The notes under the pieces: generated by a model
What the model was told of the DNA's origin: nothing
The model's input: only the letters and a program-made list of their open reading frames with translations
Database searches by the model: none
In this document: positions 36,780 to 46,157 of the stretch, piece after piece
Numbering within the stretch: the first letter of the stretch is position 1
Layout: every line of letters begins with the position of its first letter
Position numbers and translations under genes: made by a program
DNA from: Paeniglutamicibacter terrestris
GTDB lineage: Bacteria; Actinomycetota; Actinomycetes; Actinomycetales; Micrococcaceae
Assembly (NCBI RefSeq): GCF_012271785.1
Contig: NZ_JAAWVT010000005.1
Location: 124,001 to 188,000, forward strand
DNA length: 64,000 nt
Reading direction: 5' to 3'

Positions 36780-38387
36780 TTATCCCCAGCTGGGCATCCA
36801 GATGTGGTTGCGCCAGCTGGTGTAGGTGATCATGTCCCCGGTCCATACCGGGAGGAAGAACGCGGAGAGTGCCACCACCAGGGCCAAGAAGATGCCAATG
36901 CCCCAGAACGCCCGGCGCCGCTGCCACAGCGATTGATCGGCGCTGGGCAGGAAGCGACCGATGACGTAGCAGAGCGAGAGCACCATGAAGGGGGCGAAGG
37001 GCAGTGTGTAAAAGAAGAACATGGTGCGGTCCGGGTAAGCGAACCACGGCAGGAAACCCGCGGCCAACGCGGAAAGGATGGCACCGGCACGCCAGTCCCG
37101 CGCACCGATCCAATAGAAGAGCACCAGCAGTAGGCTCAGCGTTGCCGCCCACCACATGATCGGGTTGGGTAGATCGGTGATGGCCTGAACGCAGTCGGCA
37201 GTGGTGCAGCCATACTCGCCGTTCGAGCGCGATTCATAGAAGAAGAGCACGGGACGTCCGGCAAAGAGCCAACTCCAGGGCGAAGATTCCCAGCTGTGCG
37301 GTGAGCTGAGGCCCTGATGGAAGGCATAAGCGGCGCGATGATATTCACCGAATGAACGCCACACATCTGGCACCCACCCCCATGTTTCCGAGGGATTTTG
37401 CGCACCCCATTGGCGGTAGCGCCCTCCGCTGGAGAATATCCAGCCACTCCAGGTGGCCACATAAACTAGGGCGGCCGTGGGGATGATCAACAAGAATGCG
37501 GGAATTCCATCACGCAGCAGCCCACCGAGCATCCAATGCCGGATGCCCACGCCGCGGCGGGCGGAAAGATCCCACAACACCGTCATCAGTCCGAAGACGG
37601 CAATGAAGGACAGCGCCGACCATTTCACCCCGGCAGCGCAGCCCAGCATGATGCCTGCCACCAGACGCCACGGTCGCCACCAGAGCCACGGCCCGTAGGC
37701 CAACAACCGGTCCGCCGGGCGTGAACCATCCGCTGTGGCCAAGATGCTGGCGAGCTTTTCGCGTCCGTGGGAGCGGTCAATGAGTAGGGCATAGAACGCG
37801 GCAAGGATGAAGAACATCAGGAAGATATCCAGCAGCCCGGTCCGGGATGTGACAATCTGGTGCCCATCAACCGCGGCCAACAACCCCGCAATTCCGCCCA
37901 AGACCACCGAGGAGAACAACCGTTGGGCGACCAGGGCGCAGAGCAATACCGCCAGCGTGCCAAAGAGCGCCGACGAAAAACGCCAGCCCAGCCCATTGTC
38001 GGTGCCAAAGAGCCACATGCCACCGGCTATGAGCCACTTGCCCAGCGGGGGATGGACCACAAAGGACGCGGCGGTGGAGGGGGCAGGTTGCCCGGCGATA
38101 AAGGATTCGTTGGGGTCATCTCCCCACTCCAACTCGTAGCCCGCCTGCATCATGGTGTAGGCATCCTTGACGTAGTACGTCTCGTCAAAAATTAGCAGGT
38201 GCGGGTGGGCGAGATTCGAGAAGCGCAGCACCGCACCGAGCAGCATCATCGCCAGCGGAACGATCCAGCCCAGCATCCCTGCGCGATACACGGGGCCCAA
38301 CAATCGGTCCCTGAGCACTGTTAAACCAAAGGCGTCGGCGGGGGCTAGTACCCAGCGGCGCCGGGTCTGCGTGGAAGCTGTAGTCAC
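36780..38387 (-). CDS. pmt: dolichyl/polyprenyl-phosphate-mannose-protein mannosyltransferase
   Basis: A multi-helix GT39-family membrane enzyme (535 residues from GTG at 38387) that transfers mannose from a polyprenyl carrier to Ser/Thr of secreted proteins. Family signatures: FDETYYVKDAYTMMQ near residue 80 (the Asp-Glu pair is catalytic in this family) and WEYGWVP-like extracytoplasmic loops such as SSPWSWLFAGRP. A -10-like TAGAGT lies 7 bases before the GTG; the mRNA is probably leaderless and the frame upstream to 38522 is not used. It is divergent from rsmI, exactly as Rv1002c/Rv1003. Confidence 0.93.
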   Translation of the reverse strand: MTTASTQTRRRWVLAPADAFGLTVLRDRLLGPVYRAGMLGWIVPLAMMLLGAVLRFSNLAHPHLLIFDETYYVKDAYTMMQAGYELEWGDDPNESFIAGQPAPSTAASFVVHPPLGKWLIAGGMWLFGTDNGLGWRFSSALFGTLAVLLCALVAQRLFSSVVLGGIAGLLAAVDGHQIVTSRTGLLDIFLMFFILAAFYALLIDRSHGREKLASILATADGSRPADRLLAYGPWLWWRPWRLVAGIMLGCAAGVKWSALSFIAVFGLMTVLWDLSARRGVGIRHWMLGGLLRDGIPAFLLIIPTAALVYVATWSGWIFSSGGRYRQWGAQNPSETWGWVPDVWRSFGEYHRAAYAFHQGLSSPHSWESSPWSWLFAGRPVLFFYESRSNGEYGCTTADCVQAITDLPNPIMWWAATLSLLLVLFYWIGARDWRAGAILSALAAGFLPWFAYPDRTMFFFYTLPFAPFMVLSLCYVIGRFLPSADQSLWQRRRAFWGIGIFLALVVALSAFFLPVWTGDMITYTSWRNHIWMPSWG

Positions 38388-38452
38388 CAACAACACTCTA
38401 CCGGCGGCCCCTAGCGGGATTCGGCGGCGCGCGCTGGGCGTAGGCTTGAGAC
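38388..38452. promoter_or_regulatory. divergent leaderless promoters of pmt and rsmI
   Basis: In only 65 bases there are a minus-strand TAGAGT (38395-38400) 7 bases before pmt GTG and a plus-strand TAGGCT (38441-38446) 6 bases before rsmI GTG. Neither gene has a ribosome-binding site, which supports leaderless initiation for both. Confidence 0.6.
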
Positions 38453-39301
38453 GTGGAAACTCAACAAACACCGGGCCAGATCGTGTTGGCGGCAACGCCC
38501 ATTGGCAACCTTTCCGACGCATCCCCTCGGTTGATCGAGTTGATGAAGAGCGCCGACATCGTCGCGGCGGAAGACACCCGCAGGTTCTTGCACCTAGCCA
38601 CGGGTCTGGGCGTGCGTGTTCCAGGCCGACTGATCAGCTACCACGAGCACAACGAAACGCACCGACTCACCGAACTGCTGGAACTGGTGGCCGGCGGCGC
38701 AACGATCTTGGTGGTCTCCGATGCCGGCATGCCAGCGGTCTCCGATCCTGGCTTCAAGCTGGTGGAGGCCGCCGTTAAAGCCGGCGTCACCGTCACCGCC
38801 GTTCCCGGCCCCTCCGCCGTGCTCACCGCGTTGGCACTCTCCGGGCTGCCCACGGACCGGTTCACCTTTGAGGGTTTCTTGCCGCGCAAGGCGGGGGAGC
38901 GCACCAAACGCCTCCAGGATTTGGCCACCGAGCAACGCACCATGGTGTTCTTCGAGGCACCGCATCGCCTCGACGCCATGGTCCGCGCGCTACGCGAGGC
39001 CTTCGGCCCGGACCGCAAGGGCGCCATCGCCCGCGAATTAACCAAAATGTATGAAGAAGTGATCCGCGGCAGCCTCGACGAGCTATTGGTCTGGGCCGAG
39101 GGTGAGGTCCGTGGCGAAATCGCCGTGGTCATCGCCGGTGCCCCGGCCGGGGAACCAGCGCGCGCTGTTGACCACGTGGCGCAGGTACAGGCCTTGGTCA
39201 CCGATGGATTGCGCCTGAAGGAAGCGGTCGCCGCGGTGGCGGAGACCGAGCGCTTATCCAAGCGTGAGCTCTATGCGGCTGTCCTTGAGGCCCGCGCTTA
39301 A
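38453..39301 (+). CDS. rsmI: 16S rRNA (cytidine(1402)-2'-O)-methyltransferase
   Basis: Methylates the 2'-OH of C1402 in the 16S rRNA decoding centre with SAM. Tetrapyrrole-methylase-fold signatures: LAATPIGNLSDASPRL (N-terminus), AAEDTRR (about 42), SDAGMPAVSDPG (about 91) and VPGPSAVLTAL (about 116). Leaderless GTG start at 38453. Normal length (282 aa). Confidence 0.95.
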   Translation: METQQTPGQIVLAATPIGNLSDASPRLIELMKSADIVAAEDTRRFLHLATGLGVRVPGRLISYHEHNETHRLTELLELVAGGATILVVSDAGMPAVSDPGFKLVEAAVKAGVTVTAVPGPSAVLTALALSGLPTDRFTFEGFLPRKAGERTKRLQDLATEQRTMVFFEAPHRLDAMVRALREAFGPDRKGAIARELTKMYEEVIRGSLDELLVWAEGEVRGEIAVVIAGAPAGEPARAVDHVAQVQALVTDGLRLKEAVAAVAETERLSKRELYAAVLEARA

Positions 39302-39467
39302 GATAAGAGCACATTCTCCCGGCAGGGGACTCATGGGATAAGTGCACAAAAACGGGACCCCGTCATAGTGCAGCTGGAAATTTACACCCATGGCTTCGCG
39401 CCACTACCGTGGGGTGCAACACGACCCACTATTTTGCACCCCCATGTTCAAGGGAGAACGCACGACT

Positions 39468-40952
39468 ATGACCATCACCCCCGAACGCGAAGCCGAACTC
39501 CTCGCTTCCGTCCCCACCGGCCTGCTGATCAATGGGCAATGGCGTGAAGCTTCCGACGGCGGAACCTTCGACGTCTTGGACCCGGCCACCGGCAAGGTGC
39601 TTGCCACCTTGGCCTCCGCCACCTCTGAGGACGCCATGGCAGCCCTCGACGCCGCGGATGCCATCCAAGCAACGTGGGCACTGACCGCACCGCGTGAGCG
39701 CGCCGAGATCCTGCGCCGCGCCTTCGACCTGGTCACGGCCCGAGCGGACGACTTCGCGCTGCTGATGAGCCTGGAAATGGGTAAGCCGCTGGCCGAGGCC
39801 CGCGGCGAGGTCACCTATGGCGCCGAGTTCCTGCGCTGGTTCTCCGAGGAGACGGTGCGCGACTACGGCCGCTACCTCACCACGCCCGAGGGCAAGAACA
39901 AGATGATCGTGCACACCAAGCCCGTTGGTCCGTGCCTGCTGATCACCCCGTGGAACTTCCCGCTGGCCATGGCCACCCGTAAGGTCGCTCCGGCGATCGC
40001 CGCCGGTTGCACCATGGTGCTCAAGCCCGCCAAGCTCACCCCGCTGACTTCTCAGCTCTTCGCCTCCATCATGATGGAGGCAGGCCTGCCGGCCGGCGTG
40101 CTGAACGTTGTGTCCTCCAAGAGCGCCTCGAAGATCTCCGGCCCGCTGATGCAGGATGATCGCCTGCGCAAGGTGTCCTTCACCGGTTCCACCGCCGTGG
40201 GCAAGATGCTGATGAAGGATGCAGCGGACAAGGTGCTGCGTACCTCCATGGAGCTCGGCGGCAACGCACCGTTCCTGGTCTTCGAGGATGCCGATCTGGA
40301 TGCCGCAGTTGAGGGTGCCATGGCCGCCAAGATGCGCAACATGGGCGAGGCGTGCACCGCTGCCAACCGCTTCCTGGTGCACGAGTCGGTGGCCAAGGAA
40401 TTCATTGCTAAGTTCTCCGCCGCCATGGGCGCGCTGAAGACCGGCCGCGGTACCGAGGCCACCAGCAACGTTGGCCCGATCATCGATTCCGGTGCGCGCG
40501 ATGACATCCACGCGCTGGTTTCCAAGGCCATTGAGGCCGGTGCCACCGTTGAGACCGGCGGCGCCCCGATCGAGGGCCCGGGCTACTTCTACGCACCGAC
40601 GGTGCTCTCGAACGTCGCCAACGACGCCGAGATCCTGCGCCAGGAAATCTTCGGTCCCGTCGCCCCGGTGACAACCTTCCGCGACGAGGCACACGCCATC
40701 TCCTTGGCTAACGCCTCGGAGTACGGTCTGGCCTCCTACATCTACACCCGCGATCACAACCGCCTCTTCCGCGTCGCGGAGCAGATCGAATTCGGTCTGG
40801 TCGGCTTCAACGCCGGCGTCATTTCCAACGCGGCGGCACCGTTCGGCGGAGTAAAGCAGTCGGGTCTGGGCCGCGAGGGCGGCGCCGAGGGCCTGGCCGA
40901 ATACACCACCACCCAGTACATCGGCATCGCCGACCCGTACGCCGCTCGCTAG
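39468..40952 (+). CDS. gabD: NAD(P)-dependent succinate-semialdehyde dehydrogenase
   Basis: An aldehyde dehydrogenase (494 aa from the ATG at 39468) closest in motif pattern to succinate-semialdehyde dehydrogenases of the GABA shunt. Catalytic Glu262 lies in MELGGNAPF and nucleophile Cys296 in GEACTAANRF; the cofactor loop FTGSTAVGK and C-terminal FGGVKQSGLGREGG are present. No GABA transaminase or transporter is nearby, so the physiological substrate is only likely. Upstream in-frame ATGs at 39390 and 39444 are less likely starts than 39468, where homology begins. High codon bias suggests strong expression. Confidence 0.93.
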   Translation: MTITPEREAELLASVPTGLLINGQWREASDGGTFDVLDPATGKVLATLASATSEDAMAALDAADAIQATWALTAPRERAEILRRAFDLVTARADDFALLMSLEMGKPLAEARGEVTYGAEFLRWFSEETVRDYGRYLTTPEGKNKMIVHTKPVGPCLLITPWNFPLAMATRKVAPAIAAGCTMVLKPAKLTPLTSQLFASIMMEAGLPAGVLNVVSSKSASKISGPLMQDDRLRKVSFTGSTAVGKMLMKDAADKVLRTSMELGGNAPFLVFEDADLDAAVEGAMAAKMRNMGEACTAANRFLVHESVAKEFIAKFSAAMGALKTGRGTEATSNVGPIIDSGARDDIHALVSKAIEAGATVETGGAPIEGPGYFYAPTVLSNVANDAEILRQEIFGPVAPVTTFRDEAHAISLANASEYGLASYIYTRDHNRLFRVAEQIEFGLVGFNAGVISNAAAPFGGVKQSGLGREGGAEGLAEYTTTQYIGIADPYAAR

Positions 40953-40968
40953 GTCGCCACACGCACAA

Positions 40969-40983
40969 CTCGGCGCCCGAGTG
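40969..40983. terminator. short hairpin after gabD
   Basis: ACTCGG-CGC-CCGAGT, a perfect 6-bp stem, 16 bases after the gabD stop; no T-run. It is possibly a weak terminator between the convergent gabD and transglutaminase genes. Confidence 0.35.
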
Positions 40984-41085
40984 ACTCACACCCCCCGGTC
41001 ATCTTCCTCGTAGAAGAGATGAGCGGGAGCGTGGGTGGCTCGGGCGCCGTCGTGCTTTCTGCTGGCGGGCCGGTACCCTCCCGTT

Positions 41086-43536
41086 TTAGCTCCGGGAGGC
41101 GTAGCCGGCCGGTTCCAGCGGGCGCGGGGCGAACAGCGATGCCGGCCACAGGGCGCGGCGTATCCGCTGGCCCATATCACCGCGGGCAGCCAGAGCATGC
41201 TTGAGAGTAGCGAGCGCGCTCAACAGCTCGTCCTCCGTGGGCCCGGGTGCGCCCACCGGTGCATAACGCAGGCGCTCATAGGCCGAGGCCAAGAATTCGA
41301 GCTCACTGGTTTGCGCGGGAATGAGCTGGGCGAGCCGGCGCGCATAGTGCCCCACCGCTTCGTCCTGCCGCATCGGCAAGGAATGATCCAAGCCCATGGC
41401 CACCAGTTCGGCCCAGGCCGCCGCCGCACCGCTTTCCTTGCCATAACTCAACACTGCCTCACCGGTACGGCGCACCCGGGTCAGCCGGTTGGCGCGCTGG
41501 ATCCGGCGCAGTGTCCAGGGCAGCGCGCCGAGCATTACCAGGCCGAGCAGGATCAGTAGCGGGGCTGCAGAGACCGGGCTCGAGTCTTCACCGGTTCCCG
41601 GGGCACCCAGCGCCGCGCCGGAAGAGCTGGAGGACTGTGTCGATGATGATGCGGCACCGCGTGAGGTGGACAGCTCCGGGTCTTCCCCATTGCTGGCCGT
41701 CGGGACGGTAGGTGCAGGAGCATATTCTGGGGGAACCCCGCGCCCTGGCGTCGGCTCAAAGGCCACCCACCCGGCACCGGGCAGGTATAGCTCGGGCCAG
41801 GCGTGGGCATTGCGGGAGCTGACGGTGAATTCGGCCAATTCCGACTGGTTCTGCCCGGAGATGACCTCTCCGGTGGCGGTGCCCGGCGCGTATCCGGTGA
41901 CCAAGCGGCTGGGGATCCCCAATTCGCGGGCCATCAGCGCCATGGTGGAGGCGAAGTGCACGCAGTATCCGGATTTTTCCCGCAGGAACGCATCGATCAC
42001 CTCCATCCCACTGCCGTCGTAACCGTCGCGCACCGGAGTCTGCTCCGAATAGCTAAAGGCACGCGAACGCAGGTAATCCTGAATCGCGACGGACTGACTA
42101 TAAGCATCTTGATCCGCGTCCTTGATCGCCTCCGCGGTGGCGGAAGCCAACGACGCTGGCGCATCCGCCGGTAGATCGAGATATTGCCCGTCGACCTCGG
42201 AGAAGTAACCGTCCGGGAAGGAGCCGGATAACTCGCTCAGCCCGCGCGCGGTGATCTTCGGATTCACACTCATCACGGTAATGTCGGCGGCTGCCGGCGT
42301 GTAATTTTCGGCGGCGCGCAGGGTCCCGTTCTCCGCGCTCCAACGCCAGCTCTCATCTAGCCCGTTCAGCGTGATCGCGTTTGCTGGAAGCGGCATCCAG
42401 ACTCCCCGATAGCTGTCGGTGATCACCCGGGTAAAGGTCGGTTCGCTGGCCTCGAAGGCACCGGGGAAGGTGAGGGTCATCAGGGACTCGGTGGCCGGGA
42501 CCCGGTAGGCCGCCGCATCGGGTTCCCAGCGTTCTGCGGTGAGATTCCCGATGACAGAGGTACGCAGGTAGACCGGTTCGGTGGAATCGGTGAAGTAGTG
42601 CAATACCGTGCCGCTGGAGCGGCTGCGCAGGTCATTGCCCAGGGAAATCAACGGGTCAATGTTGGTCGCCTGCTGGCCCCAGGAGGGCCGGGTGCCCTCG
42701 GAGAGCATGCCCTTGGAGAATCCGGGGATGAGGATCGGGAGCACCAGCAGGGCCACCATGGAACCGGCGAGGATGAGACCTCCCTGGATGAGGACACCAC
42801 TGCGTCGGGCGCCGGCGGAGAACCGCGCGCTCGGCTCCGTCGGGTTGGCGATTTCCAAGGCGCGTGGCACTCCGGCACGAGTGGACGTGGATAAACTGCG
42901 CTCCGCGGCGAGGATCAGCAGGAAACCCAGGATGGTCAGTGCGACGGGCACGATGCCGGCACCGTGCGGTTCGAAGAGCGCGGCGATCGCTACCAACATG
43001 GCCAGCGGGATACCGGCCAGCGCCGGGGCGCGAATCGCGAAGGCTAGGGTATCCACGGCGAGGGTGATCACCGCCGCCCAGAGGCAGACGGAGAAGGTGA
43101 TGACCCCGGTGGTGGCCACCGGCGGTACCTGGGAACCCATTTCCGCATTGGCCTGCGCCCACACGCGCAGCAGAGCCCGGACGGTGGATCCGGTGGGGAT
43201 GAACCCTAGGACGGCGGTATTGGCGAAAAATAGCACCGTCAGTATCAGCACCGCTGTGAGTATCCCGGCCGCGGTGGGCAGGTAACGCGCGGGGCTCAGG
43301 TAACGCACCACGGTGGTGCTCAGCACGATGCCGAGCACCACCACGCCCACTTGGAGCATCCATCCCCAATCGCTGATCACACCGTGGATCGAGGCAGTCG
43401 CTGCGAGCACGGCAGCTACCGTGGCTAATCCGGCAGCGAGGTGTACGCGTGCAGATCCGCTGCGCCTTCGTGCCCTGGATCGCGGGGTCGGGGCGGGGGC
43501 GGAGGACTCGGTCCGCTGGAGGGTATCGGCACTCAT
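41086..43536 (-). CDS. TgpA-like transglutaminase family membrane protein (DUF3488/DUF4129)
   Basis: An 816-residue protein: about six N-terminal membrane helices (to residue 245, DUF3488-like), an extracytoplasmic transglutaminase-like domain (about 430-640), another helix (near 680) and a C-terminal cytosolic DUF4129-like region. The triad region is visible: EKSGYCVHFASTMALMAREL (nucleophile Cys), SSRNAHAWPELYLPGAGWVAFEPTPG (His and acidic partner). The ATG at 43536 overlaps the DUF58 stop by 4 bases (ATGA); the frame runs further upstream but not as protein. Together with MoxR and DUF58 it forms a conserved envelope/remodelling operon whose precise function is unknown. Confidence 0.92.
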   Translation of the reverse strand: MSADTLQRTESSAPAPTPRSRARRRSGSARVHLAAGLATVAAVLAATASIHGVISDWGWMLQVGVVVLGIVLSTTVVRYLSPARYLPTAAGILTAVLILTVLFFANTAVLGFIPTGSTVRALLRVWAQANAEMGSQVPPVATTGVITFSVCLWAAVITLAVDTLAFAIRAPALAGIPLAMLVAIAALFEPHGAGIVPVALTILGFLLILAAERSLSTSTRAGVPRALEIANPTEPSARFSAGARRSGVLIQGGLILAGSMVALLVLPILIPGFSKGMLSEGTRPSWGQQATNIDPLISLGNDLRSRSSGTVLHYFTDSTEPVYLRTSVIGNLTAERWEPDAAAYRVPATESLMTLTFPGAFEASEPTFTRVITDSYRGVWMPLPANAITLNGLDESWRWSAENGTLRAAENYTPAAADITVMSVNPKITARGLSELSGSFPDGYFSEVDGQYLDLPADAPASLASATAEAIKDADQDAYSQSVAIQDYLRSRAFSYSEQTPVRDGYDGSGMEVIDAFLREKSGYCVHFASTMALMARELGIPSRLVTGYAPGTATGEVISGQNQSELAEFTVSSRNAHAWPELYLPGAGWVAFEPTPGRGVPPEYAPAPTVPTASNGEDPELSTSRGAASSSTQSSSSSGAALGAPGTGEDSSPVSAAPLLILLGLVMLGALPWTLRRIQRANRLTRVRRTGEAVLSYGKESGAAAAWAELVAMGLDHSLPMRQDEAVGHYARRLAQLIPAQTSELEFLASAYERLRYAPVGAPGPTEDELLSALATLKHALAARGDMGQRIRRALWPASLFAPRPLEPAGYASRS

Positions 43537-44966
43537 TTCTGATTCCCCAGTTCGTTCCAGATATCGTTGAGCGCCATGGTGGGAGTGACAGCGAGCGCGG
43601 ACCAGCCGGCCTGTCGAAAGCTGGCCATGACCGTGGCCAGTCGTTCGGCATGGTTGACCACACACAGCACCGTGACCTTGGTAGTGGTCCCGACGATGCT
43701 CAGCCACGTGTTGGCCTGGGCCGTGCTGGTCTCGCCCAAGATCAGGATCAAGCGGTCACCCGACTCGCGCAGCCGTGCCTTGAGCGACTCGGCCACCTCG
43801 ATCCGATCCTCACTGAGCTGCTCGGGGATCGGTTCGGCCAGGCCCACGGCGGCCAGCGCCTGCTGCATTTCGGTGGTGGCGTGTACTCCGGTGAAGGGTT
43901 CGAGCCCATTGGCGGCAGCGGAGGCCGAAACACTATTGATGGCCGCTCCGCGGTCGTCAATCAGATCGATGCCGAACCCGGTGTGGGACAGATGCGAGCC
44001 GATGCCCAGCGCGGCATGCAATGCCCATTCGAAGCGGCGAGAAGAATCCTTGGGCGTGGCGGTGAATTGCGGGATGGAAATGACCGGTTCGGCTCCCACT
44101 CCCTGGGCCAGGAATGCCGAGCGCGACCGGTCGATCAACACGACCGCCCTTGGGGTGGCGCGATAGTCTTCCTGGCGCACCATCAGCGATCCGCGTCGCG
44201 CGGTGGCTGGCCAATGGATGCGGCGCACCGTGTCTCCGGGGCGGTATTCGCGGGTCATCACCTCGAAGGAGTCCGGGGTCAGCCGGCGGTTGGAGGAGGC
44301 CTGGCCATGCGATCCATGTTCACCGGGCAGGGTCGCCGGTTCCAGCTGTTCACATTGCGGCAGCGCGATCAACGCGCTGGGGGAGTCCACCGCTGCCGGC
44401 CGGGCGGCCAAACCAAACACATCGCCGACGCTGGCCCGCAGGGGGCCGATCGGGTAGATGCCGCGGGTGGCCGGGCGCAGTCGGTATTCGTACCAGCTCG
44501 AGGATTCGCTCCCGGTGTGGGTGGCGGTATGCGAGGGGTAGTGCAGGACCGGTCCCTTGCCAAAATCCGCGGGCAGGGTGTCGCTGAGTTGAATTGCTGC
44601 GGCGTTGCGACCCTGATGAGCGATGTTCAGACGCACGCGCACGCTGGAATCGCTCACCGCCATGGGCGGATTAAAGGTACGAGTCACGGCGAGCGCCGAA
44701 TTCCCGAAGCGCAGCAGGAAGGCGGCGAGCAGCGGGGTCAGCAGCAGGACCAGCGAAATGGCCAGCAGTTCGCGCCTGCCCATGAGAAACGCAAAAAACA
44801 GGGCAGCGGCGCCGGCGGCAAAAAGTCCCCACCCGCGGGCGGTCAGAAAGCCAAGATGAAGCCGCTCGCGCAGTGTGGCTGGCGGCTCGTCAAGTTCCCA
44901 GTGGGAAAAGGAATGTGCCTCGCGGAACTCTTCGGTGTCCGCGCTCGGGGTGCTGTTCGGTTCCAT
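43533..44966 (-). CDS. DUF58 domain-containing protein
   Basis: A two-helix membrane-anchored protein with a vWA-like DUF58 region, encoded after MoxR ATPases in many bacteria. Two adjacent helices (GWGLFAAGAAALFFAFLMGRRELLAISLVLLLTPLLAAFLL) are near residue 45-90; the DUF58 core REYRPGDTVRRIHWPATARRGSLMVRQEDY is near 245. ATG at 44966 has GGAG seven bases upstream, better than the GTG at 44972. Coupled to the transglutaminase gene by a 4-base overlap and 26 bases after moxR. Presumed partner of the MoxR chaperone. Confidence 0.93.
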   Translation of the reverse strand: MEPNSTPSADTEEFREAHSFSHWELDEPPATLRERLHLGFLTARGWGLFAAGAAALFFAFLMGRRELLAISLVLLLTPLLAAFLLRFGNSALAVTRTFNPPMAVSDSSVRVRLNIAHQGRNAAAIQLSDTLPADFGKGPVLHYPSHTATHTGSESSSWYEYRLRPATRGIYPIGPLRASVGDVFGLAARPAAVDSPSALIALPQCEQLEPATLPGEHGSHGQASSNRRLTPDSFEVMTREYRPGDTVRRIHWPATARRGSLMVRQEDYRATPRAVVLIDRSRSAFLAQGVGAEPVISIPQFTATPKDSSRRFEWALHAALGIGSHLSHTGFGIDLIDDRGAAINSVSASAAANGLEPFTGVHATTEMQQALAAVGLAEPIPEQLSEDRIEVAESLKARLRESGDRLILILGETSTAQANTWLSIVGTTTKVTVLCVVNHAERLATVMASFRQAGWSALAVTPTMALNDIWNELGNQK

Positions 44967-44992
44967 GGCCACGCTCCGTGATCGCCGTTGCC

Positions 44993-45973
44993 CTAGCCGC
45001 GAGCCCCGGCACGCACCGGAATCGAATTGAGGATGGCCACCAGGATCGATTCGGCATTGGAGCCAGCCGCCTCGGCGCGGCGGTGCAGGATCAGTCGGTG
45101 ACCGAGGACCTTGGCGGCGATATTGCGCACGTCCTCGGGTAATACGTAGTCGCGGGTGTTCAGCGCCGCCTCGGCCTTGGCGGCACGAAGTAGCTGCAAT
45201 AGCGAACGTGGAGATGCGCCCAGGCGGATATCCGGGTGTTCGCGGGTCGCTCGACCCAGCGCCACCACATATTCCTTCACCGGTTCGGAGGCATAAACGG
45301 CAGCGACGGTGTTGATCAGCGTATGCAGCGAGGCCACGTCGAGCACGGGGCGTAGATCATCAAGCGGGGAGGCCGATTGGTGGCTTTCAAGCATTGCCAT
45401 TTCGGCGGCTGCATCCGGGTAGCCCATGGAAATCTTGGCCATGAACCTGTCACGCTGGGCCTCGGGCAGCGGGAAGGTGCCCTCCAACTCAATCGGGTTC
45501 TGGGTGGCGATCACCATGAAGGGACTCTCCAGTGCGTGAGTAATCCCATCGACGGTCACCTGACCCTCCTCCATGCATTCAAGCAGAGCGGACTGGGTCT
45601 TGGCGTTGGCCCGGTTGATCTCGTCGCCGATCACGATGTGCGCGAAGACCGGGCCGGGGCGGAACTGGAACTCATGGGTGTTCTGGTTAAAAATCGAGAC
45701 ACCCGTGACGTCCGAGGGCAAGAGGTCCGGAGTGAACTGGATGCGGTGTACGGTGCAGTCAACGGACTTGGCCAGCGTCTTGGCCAGCATGGTTTTGCCG
45801 ACGCCCGGAACGTCTTCGAGCAGCAGGTGGCCCTGGGCCAGCAACACAATCAGCGCGGTGCGTGCCACTTCCGCCTTGCCGTCGATCACCGTCGCGATCC
45901 CGGCCAGCACTTTTTCACAAATCTTTCCGAACTCGTCGGCCGGAAGAATCTGGGACTCGGTGGAAAGCGACAT
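44993..45973 (-). CDS. moxR: MoxR family AAA+ ATPase
   Basis: An AAA+ chaperone-like ATPase that probably remodels the DUF58/vWA partner. Walker A VPGVGKT (near residue 58), Walker B-like VIGDEINRA and sensor motifs (ATQNPIE, near 170) are intact. 326 aa is typical. GGAGG seven bases before the ATG at 45973 predicts strong translation. First gene of the moxR-DUF58-transglutaminase operon; divergent from tatD. Confidence 0.95.
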   Translation of the reverse strand: MSLSTESQILPADEFGKICEKVLAGIATVIDGKAEVARTALIVLLAQGHLLLEDVPGVGKTMLAKTLAKSVDCTVHRIQFTPDLLPSDVTGVSIFNQNTHEFQFRPGPVFAHIVIGDEINRANAKTQSALLECMEEGQVTVDGITHALESPFMVIATQNPIELEGTFPLPEAQRDRFMAKISMGYPDAAAEMAMLESHQSASPLDDLRPVLDVASLHTLINTVAAVYASEPVKEYVVALGRATREHPDIRLGASPRSLLQLLRAAKAEAALNTRDYVLPEDVRNIAAKVLGHRLILHRRAEAAGSNAESILVAILNSIPVRAGARG

Positions 45974-46064
45974 GCAATGTCCTCCTGGACGACAGCCGTA
46001 GGGTCAATCGGTGGCTTCCTTCTCCTCAAAGAATACCTTTATAGTTGTGCGGCCGGTCACTCTC

Positions 46065-46093
46065 GGGTACGTGCGGCGCGGGGCCACGTACCC
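46065..46093. promoter_or_regulatory. 9-bp inverted repeat upstream of tatD
   Basis: GGGTACGTG (46065-46073) pairs with CACGTACCC (46085-46093) around 11 bases, in the moxR/tatD divergent interval and 65 bases before the tatD ATG. It may be an operator or a 5'-UTR hairpin. Confidence 0.5.
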
Positions 46094-46157
46094 TAGTAGG
46101 GGCGAAAGCCCATGGCCCCACCCACGGGGAGCAACACTTAGGAAGGCGTCATCAGCG

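Noticed and set aside
39429-40757. A 442-codon open frame on the reverse strand across gabD
   Set aside because: His/Gly-rich antisense artefact of strong codon bias; the forward frame has all dehydrogenase motifs.
43449-44981. A 510-codon open frame on the plus strand across DUF58
   Set aside because: Antisense shadow: Gly/Arg/Gln-rich, no ribosome-binding site, and the reverse gene carries the DUF58 motif.
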